Below, in pieces: positions 57,930-64,000 of a stretch of 64,000 nucleotides of DNA; positions within the stretch are counted from its first letter, which is position 1, and each line of letters starts with the position of its first letter. Source of the DNA: Azolla caroliniana (lineage: Eukaryota > Polypodiophyta). Where the stretch lies: positions 16,554,001 to 16,618,000 of the forward strand of contig JBHGNT010000008.1 in assembly GCA_043228905.1 (NCBI GenBank), given 5' to 3'. A program made the position numbers and the translations under genes. The notes beneath the pieces were generated by a model, which ran no database searches, had not been told where the DNA came from, and was given only the letters and a program-made list of their open reading frames with translations.

Positions 57930-58560
57930 ACCAAGGACTATTGGATGCTCAGGGCTACGGATTATATTAAAGGAAACTACACATCCTAAATCACCTAAGA
58001 GTATGTGTATCGGCTCAGACTCCTCGAATATCTATCCAGAAGCTATGGGATGACCATCAATCACTACTACGGAAACTAGGCAAGGAAGTTTATGCAAGGG
58101 TATTTGATGTTTTCGGGCAAAATCTCTATCCATGAAACAAGAATTGGCTCTGGTATCTAAGACAGTTGGGACATGAAGTTGACAACTTGGTGTCCTAACT
58201 TTTACTTGGGTTGAGAAAACTCTACTAACATGCTTGGAAGTGATGGAACCCAAACTAGCCTATACAGATCTAGGACTGTCCAACCAAACAGCTCCGATTT
58301 TGGCCGTACTTATTCGTTTGACTCCTCCTCTAATTGTCTTAGGACCTCAAACTTATTGGATAGAGTTGGATTACTAGAAACACTAGTTCGCACAGTTTCA
58401 ACAATACTAGACTCATTTCTATTATCATACTTAATGTGATGTACCTGACGTCTCGGTCTATGCAGGTAGTGAATGACAATATGTCTTGGACCTTTACAAT
58501 ATATAAGCATAGTCAATTTTCTCGACGACGTTGTTTCTTTTCATCCAATAGAGGTTCTCG
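57930..58560 (-). pseudogene. Chromovirus 2 protease and gag C-terminus
   Basis: 'TVLDTRANSCFMDRDFARKH' is the protease active-site region with Asp-Thr-Arg-Ala in place of DSGA (58032-58253), i.e. Gly lost. Upstream frames (58310-58516) keep 'HIVIHYLHRPRRQV', matching the sequence just after the zinc knuckle in chromovirus 1. Frameshifts throughout. Confidence 0.65.
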
Positions 58561-58853
58561 TCGTCGGGTCATATCAATCTCCATTGCTGTTGGACTATGT
58601 GCTTGCCATGGAGTTGGGACGGGGCTATATTGTTGCCTTGGAGATTGTGCCGTCACTAATGCATAAGTTGGCATAAATCATGATCTTGTTTGTTGTTGTT
58701 GTCGCTCAAACCGATGCTACAAAGTTGATTATCACACTGTACAACTCAGGTAATAGCTTCTGTAAGGGATTTTGGATCCTAAGGGAAGGTAAGAAGTAAA
58801 ACTTTTACATCTCCAAGGAGGCCCGAACGAAACTACTCCATTAGGTCTTGTTT
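58561..58853 (-). pseudogene. Chromovirus 2 gag C-terminal remnant
   Basis: Decayed frame corresponding to gag between capsid and knuckle; no domain can be read reliably. The right edge meets the triplicated segment. Confidence 0.45.
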
Positions 58854-59486
58854 GTCCCAAGGAATATCACTTGCAATGAGACAAAAATTGGTTGCATACG
58901 TTGATGCTGGTTGATCCCCTTGCCGTAATGTGCGAATCTTGTTGATTGTCGTTCTTACACTATCTATGTCTCCGAAGCAAGGCTTAAACTCTTTGATAAA
59001 TTCTTCAAAGTTGTTGAGTAGGGGAGAATTTTCTTCTAGCAATGGAGCAAACCATGACAATGTCGTCCCAAGGAATATCACTTGCAATGAGACAAAAATT
59101 GGTTGCATACGTTGATGTTGGTTGATCCCCTTGCCGTAATGTGCGAATCTTGTTGATTGCCATTCTTACATTATCTATATCTCTGAAGCAAGGCTTAAAC
59201 TCTTTGATAAATTCTTCAAAGTTGTTGAGTAGGGGAGAATTTGCTTCTAGCAATGGAGAAAACCATGACAATTTCGTCCCAAGGAATATCACTTGCAATG
59301 AGACAAAAATTGGATGCATACGTTGATGTTGGTTGATCCCCTTGCCGTAATGTGCGAATCTTGTTGATTGCCGTTCTTACACTATCTATGTCTCTGAAGC
59401 AAGGCTTAAACTCTTTGATAAATTCTTCAAAGTTGTTGAGTAGGGGAGAATTTGCTTCTAACAATGGAGCAAACCATGACAATGTC
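58854..59486. repeat. Three tandem 211-bp units in gag
   Basis: 'gtcccaaggaatatcacttg' starts at 58854, 59065 and 59276. Units are nearly identical. Confidence 0.95.
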
Positions 59487-59872
59487 GTGCCAGTCAATAA
59501 AGTTCCCACTAACCCAACTCGAGATGAATCAGTCGAATAATGCGTGGGATGCATCTGAATTACCAACCGCACTTGATTTATAAAACCCCAAAAATGTGCT
59601 CTCGAACCATCGAATTTAGCTAGGAGGCTGATTTTGGGCTCCTTAAGAACTCCTTGATCGTCGACTTTAAGTTGTTGTAAAACTACTATTGCCGACTCTA
59701 GTTGTTGAACCCTTTGTGTAAACTCGTCGTGTATCTGTTGCTTCTCTACAGAAACCTTATGTAAATCTTCAAGCAATCGTTGATTCTCTAGCTCTAGTGA
59801 TGCAAACTTGCTTTTGAGATTCTCCATTTCCGCAACAAGGGCAAGGTATTCTTGTGGGTTGCTAGTAGCCAT
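58854..59872 (-). pseudogene. Chromovirus 2 gag with 211-bp tandem triplication
   Basis: ATG at 59872 starts a coiled-coil-rich N-terminus ('LVAEMENLKSKFASLELENQ') followed by 'EPKISLLAKFDG' and 'NQVRLVIQMHPTHYSTD'. The capsid segment 'PLLNNFEEFIKEFKPCF' to 'FCLIASDIPWD' is present three times. As 211 is not a multiple of three, the copies fall in different frames and gag ends prematurely. Confidence 0.85.
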
Positions 59873-59926
59873 GGGTACTTACTAGTGTTTGTGGAAGAGG
59901 GTAAAGGAGAAAAATTCGAATCAAAC

Positions 59927-60365
59927 TGTCAGAACAAAGTAAGAGATTGAATGATTGAAGGAAATAAGAGAATAGAAGAAGAGAGGAGAATGGATTCATA
60001 AGAGAAGAGTGGGTTTATTAGAATAGAATGGTTACAAGGATGAGTTGGATACAAGATGGGCTTGGCGCTAAAGACTGGTCTTGAATCGAATTGATTTGAG
60101 GATACATGTATGCCCTTATTTATAGGTTCCTATAGAATAGCTTAGAGATATCTAGAATGTTCGAGAATGTTCTAGGACATTCTAGAACATTCTAGAATGA
60201 TCTAGAGTTTTTACAATAATCAATGTAATATAGAAAGTAGCTTTTATCTTCTCACATGGCAATTAATGGTTGAGGTTTTCAACTATGGATTACAAGATTA
60301 GAGGTTCAAGTCCGGGTGACGCCATAATGGTCATGTGTTCATTACATAGTCTTGGGTTCATGACA
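59927..60365 (-). repeat. 5' LTR of chromovirus 2
   Basis: 439 bp. Same motifs as the left LTR; A/B-box module at 60261-60326 ('ttaatggttgagg', 'aggttcaagtccggg'). Confidence 0.85.
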
Positions 60366-61139
60366 GACCTCCCTTGAGATGAAGTCATTGTTCTCTCTCT
60401 CTCTCCATCACTAATCTCTCTATCTCCCTCTTTGCATGTGTGTTTCTCTTTGTGTTAGAGAGTGTGGCTTTATGCGTAGAAACTCTATATGGTGATCCGT
60501 TTCTTATTAGAGGTTTAGGCAGGCAGGCTCAAGGAAAGTACCTAAGCTCATTGACAAAGTTTTCACAAAAGAAGCTCAAAATGGAAGCCAGATGTCATGA
60601 AAGAACACAAATGTTAGTGTCTCACTTCTTCGAGGGGAACTAAGCTTAACATGGAAGTTAGTGATCAGACGAGATCACAAGATCCCCATAGAGTTCCTCA
60701 TTGAGATCTCAGCTATGTCGGTCTCTGTCCACTTTGGGAAATAATATGAGATCTCATCTCTACCATTCACAGTCTTGCAAAAGAGAACATTGTGAGAGTT
60801 CTCAATTGCCCCAATCTCGATCTTCTGGGAGAAGTCATTTTGAGAAGTCTCAACTTTAAGAGGTCTCTTGAGAGAGATCATTTTAAGAGGTGTCAATTCT
60901 CCCCATCCCACTTCGAGTGTAGGGAAAAGAAGAGAAAGAGTAATAGAAAGAGGGATAGAAAGAAAAGGGAGAGAGAGAGAGAGAACAAAAACAATTATAT
61001 TATTACGCCCTAACTATTACATCATTGGTGGTGGTTTTATAAGCCCACCACCGATACAGTATGGGAAGGAAACCGTATTCCTAAGATTAATAACTTTTTA
61101 TTTTTATTTTTTTTCTTATAATTATTATTATTTTCCACA
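60366..61139 (-). repeat. Probable 3' LTR and edge of Copia 2
   Basis: The sequence left of the polypurine tract (61140-61150, minus 'TTTAGGGGGAG') must include the 3' LTR, whose minus-strand start is TGTGGAAAAT. The other LTR end cannot be placed because the partner LTR is missing. Repeated 'gagatctca' motifs occur at 60700-60760. Open frames inside look incidental. Confidence 0.45.
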
Positions 61140-61158
61140 CTCCCCCTAAACGAAATTT

Positions 61159-62395
61159 CTAGACGTGTAGATTTTCATCTTTGTCTTTGATTACATCAAT
61201 TAATCCAACTTGCTTGCAACAAATAATGTGCTTAGAATGTTGAAAAGGTTTCGTTAGAAAATCAGCCCACATTTGATGAGTGGGAGCAAACTTTAATTCT
61301 ATCTTCTTTGTTTCAATGAAATCGCAAAGAAAATGATGTTTTAAGTCCACATGATGTATATTGTTGCTCATCTTTGAATTGTTGGTTAACTTGATGCAAG
61401 ATTGATTATTGCAAAACAAAGTCAGTGTTGGAATAGTAAATAGTTTAAATTCTTCAAGCATAGCTTTAATCCATATGAACTCTTTAGCCGCTAAAGTCGC
61501 GACAACATATTCAGCTTCAGTGGATGACAATGCTACAGTAGTTTGTTTCTTCGACTTCCACGAAATTGCAACGCCAGCGAGTGTGTAAACATAGCCACCT
61601 GTTGACTTGCGATTGTCCACATCTCCCCCCCAATCTGAGTCTGACCAACCAATTTGTTGGCTAGTGGGATTTGTCCATCCTTGCACAAGTGTGGTTGACT
61701 CAAATTGTGTGGCCAAGTAAGTCAACGCATAATGTTGAGTATGCTTCAAGTATCGTAGTAATCTTTTGAGCGTGATCCAATGCTTTGGTCCTAGATTAGC
61801 CATGAAACGAGAAAGAAATCTAGCAGCAAAGCAAATATCGGGACGTGTGCAACTTACTAGATATCTTATACACCCAAGCATTTGTTCATAGGATACATCC
61901 TTCATTTCGGAAATTTCTCGTTCATTTTGGGGAGAATCATCATTTGAAAGTTTACATGGAGAGGTACGAGGAGTACTAATAGGTTTACTATGAAGCATAT
62001 CAAATCTTTGGAGAATAGAATTAATATAGTTTGATTGTGATAATGAGATAATATGATTTGTTCTATTTTGAGTTACTTTGATGCCTAGAAAATGTGTCAT
62101 AGGGCCTAAATCGGTGATAGGAAAGACATATGCGAGTTCCTTCTTTGCAATAGGTAGATAAGATTTAGAATTAGAGATCAAGGGCAAATCATCAACATAG
62201 ACACCTATGATAACAAAATTGGATTTGGTTTTTCTAACATTCATATTTGGCTCATTGTTTAGACGATGATATCCAACTTTTATAAGAAAAGAGTGTAGTT
62301 TGTGATACCATATGTGTGGAGATTGCTTAAGGCCGTAAATAGATTTACGAATTCAACAAACATGTGTTGGATGACTTGGATCTTCAAAAAATTGT
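61159..62395 (-). pseudogene. Copia 2 RT C-terminal half and RNase H
   Basis: The frame 61159-62244 (361 codons) is open and well preserved: 'VIIGVYVDDLPLIS' (YVDD intact), 'DLGPMTHFLGIKV', 'MLGCIRYLVSCTRPDICFA', RNase H 'GWSDSDWGGDVDNRKSTGGY', 'VALSSTEAEYVVATLAAKEF', 'HHVDLKHHFL' and 'MWADFLTKPF'. Upstream, 'RKSIYGLKQSPHIWYHKLH' follows in another frame after a stop near 62355, and Copia similarity stops near 62391 where LINE sequence begins. Gag, protease and integrase are absent. Confidence 0.85.
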
Positions 62396-63036
62396 GGTTA
62401 TTGCAAAAAATTGTTGGATGACTTGGATGCAAGATATAGAAAAATGGTTTGGTAGATGGGATGCGAGACACTTGCTTCATGATACATCATTAGATTCCTC
62501 TGTAAATGAGGCCTTTTTGCAACGCCAATGTATCATTACATGGGACAAATGTGGAGGCTCGCGCTTCACACATTATACTACACATGTTGCACCTAACTAC
62601 AAAACCATATTCTTTGTGGAACGGGGAAATCATACACATCGATACATGTTAGAGCCCATACCGTTATCTGCCATTCGAACCATTGCTTCCATGCGACTTA
62701 GCTCACATGCATTGCGATGTCAAATAGGGCGTTGGGGCACAAGTGATGAGAGTGGTCGGCTATGCACAATTTTCCCTAAACAAGTTCACGAGTCTGAGTA
62801 TCACACTTTGATACAATGCTCTGCCTTTGATCATATTCAACCATGCTTTCCACATCTCTTCGACCGAGCCCAATCTTTGCATGAATTCCTCTCACAACCA
62901 CAATGTGCACTCTCGATTGCAACATTCATTGGTAAAGTTCTTGAACATCAAGAGTCACTACTCACTTTGACACGTATCACGTGAAATGTAATATTTTTGG
63001 TCTCATAGGTCATATTTGACCTCCGAAGACGATAAT

Positions 63037-63091
<55 letters not shown>

Positions 63092-63155
63092 TGTAAACCC
63101 CTTCGGAGGGGGGGTGGAGACATTCTAGGCTTCACCTCCCCCACCCATTAACACT
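62396..63155 (+). pseudogene. LINE 3' fragment
   Basis: The open frame to 62984 encodes the C-terminal region of a LINE ORF2: 'SSHALRCQIGRWGTSDESGR' followed by a Cys/His-containing 'EYHTLIQCSAFDH' stretch, as in many invertebrate and plant-lineage LINEs where a degenerate zinc-binding motif ends the protein. Then a 3' UTR with (TC)n (63039-63088) and a strong hairpin (63103-63142). It ends 'ccattaacact' without poly(A). A 17-base direct repeat 'tgttggatgacttggat' occurs at 62364 and 62408. Confidence 0.65.
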
Positions 63156-64000
63156 CAGGTCCATCTTCAAGTTCGATCGGAGGTGGAGGTGGTGTGATAC
63201 GACCCGGGATAGTGCTATCCTGATAGGGTTCTAGAAGAGAACTATGAAATACCGGTTGCATCCATAGTTGCGGAGGTAGATCGAGACAAAAAGCAACATC
63301 ATTAATTTTTCCGATAATACGGAAAGGACCCAATCACCGATAATCCAATTTATCACATCGGCGAGTAGTTTTGATGTGACATCGTAATAGCCATACCCAA
63401 TCTCCAATGTTAAAACTAGATGGAAGTCGATGACGATCCGCATAATCCTTGTGTGTTTGTTGAGTTTGTTGTAAATGAGTAGATAAATCTGTGGGTATCA
63501 TGCGTAACCACTGCAAACGATCCTCTGCACAAGGATTTGTGGGTAACTTCGGAGTTTCGAATACACACCACCAGGGATGATAGCCCGTATAAGCATAAAA
63601 TGGTGTAACCTTAGTCGATGAGTGGACAGAGTTATTATACGCAAATTTGGCGAAGTGGAGAATATCTGCCCAGTCATTTTGGTGATAGCTTAGAAAACAC
63701 CAACGATATTGTTCCAGCGTTTGATATGTTAGTCCTGCTTGTCTGTTTGTTTGTGGGTGGTAGCCGAAGGAGAGGTTTAAAGTGACCTTGAGCATTTTGA
63801 AGAGTTGCTTCTAGAATTTCGAGACGAACTGGGGTCCACAATCACTGATGATACTATCGAGGAGGCCATGATCCTGACATACCTCACGCATGATAGTTTT
63901 GGCGGTTTCTTCACTAGTGATTTCCTTAGTGCATGGTAGGAAATGGGCCATCTTCGTATATCGATCTACTACTGTTAAGATCGCATCGAATCCCTTAGAA
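63156..64000 (-). pseudogene. Chromovirus 4 integrase fragment, runs off the window
   Basis: Minus strand from the right edge: 'FDAILTVVDRYTKMAHFLPC', 'IISDCGPQFVSKF' followed by a stop, 'YHPQTNRQAGLTYQTLEQY', where the catalytic Glu of the usual NGQxER is Gly or Ala, then 'VGDRVW'-type 'IGDWVWLLRCHIKTTRR', a stop near 63333, 'GPFRIIGKINDVAFCLDLP' and 'FHSSLLEPYQDSTIPG'. It is cut at 'PPPPPIELEDGPE' by the LINE end, so the chromodomain is lost. Confidence 0.8.

Larger units (their letters stand above)
54219..60365 (-). mobile_element. Ty3/Gypsy chromovirus 2, minus strand, complete but disabled
   Basis: LTRs 54219-54701 (483 bp) and 59927-60365 (439 bp), both TGTCAGAAC...TTCATGACA on the plus strand. 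Flanks 'gaact' and 'gacct' may be a 5-bp duplication with one change. Related to chromovirus 1 by protein sequence. No TGG-type primer site abuts the 5' LTR. Confidence 0.9.

Noticed and set aside
59900-59926. tRNA primer-binding site for chromovirus 2
   Set aside because: The sequence next to the LTR (minus GTTTGATTCGAATTT) has no TGG complementing a CCA end; self-priming was considered but I could not show it.
60366-60665. Host gene beginning at 60440
   Set aside because: Short frame in sequence between a chromovirus edge and the Copia polypurine tract; no domain and probably LTR.
62364-62424. 17-bp direct repeat as the LINE target duplication
   Set aside because: Both copies lie on the same (left) side of the LINE body; the right flank after 63155 is chromovirus sequence and does not contain it.

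Overview
The window is retrotransposon- and satellite-dominated nuclear DNA from a streptophyte (plant lineage). The main evidence is many copies of an intron-bearing elongator tRNA-Met(CAT) whose sequence and 11-nt intron position are plant-like. Supporting evidence is Ty1/Copia elements primed by initiator tRNA-Met, Ty3/Gypsy chromoviruses with a C-terminal chromodomain, an L1-type LINE with a zf-RVT tail, and a DUF7869-like gene relic. The abundance of that last family and the non-angiosperm look of one Gypsy family hint at a non-seed plant or charophyte, but the species cannot be fixed from the sequence. I see no convincing intact host protein gene.

Layout. 1-2550: decayed DUF7869-like gene. 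2585-13782: a non-autonomous LTR element (about 1.05-kb LTRs) containing a 7.3-kb Gypsy element (5432-12712, two 807-bp LTRs, minus strand). 13783-24560: a satellite array with a ~0.45-kb monomer in ~0.9-kb dimers. One monomer of each dimer carries a tRNA-Met-like gene and the other a decayed relic of the same gene. The array is interrupted by Gypsy fragments and a solo LTR. 24561-44032: a 19.5-kb block flanked by imperfect terminal inverted repeats and a 7-bp target duplication. It is filled with TATG/TG microsatellite, a 5'-truncated LINE (25858-34530) split by a chromovirus (26617-32411) that itself carries a solo LTR, a fold-back element, and a Copia element (38087-43268). 44033-53350: the satellite resumes; 45579-50237 is a near-identical copy of 16985-21624, and a tRNA-headed SINE-like insert lies at 51288-51823. 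53351-64000: a chromovirus 3' end, a LINE tail, a complete but dead chromovirus (54219-60365, minus), a Copia 3' half, a LINE 3' fragment and a chromovirus fragment running off the end.

The genes do not form a host pathway; they are modules (gag, protease, RT, RNase H, integrase, chromodomain) of selfish elements, nearly all disabled by stops, frameshifts, deletions or loss of catalytic Asp. The two observations most worth following are the tRNA-Met gene-bearing satellite with a higher-order dimer structure, and an antisense tRNA-like A-box/B-box module near one end of the LTRs in four Ty3 families.
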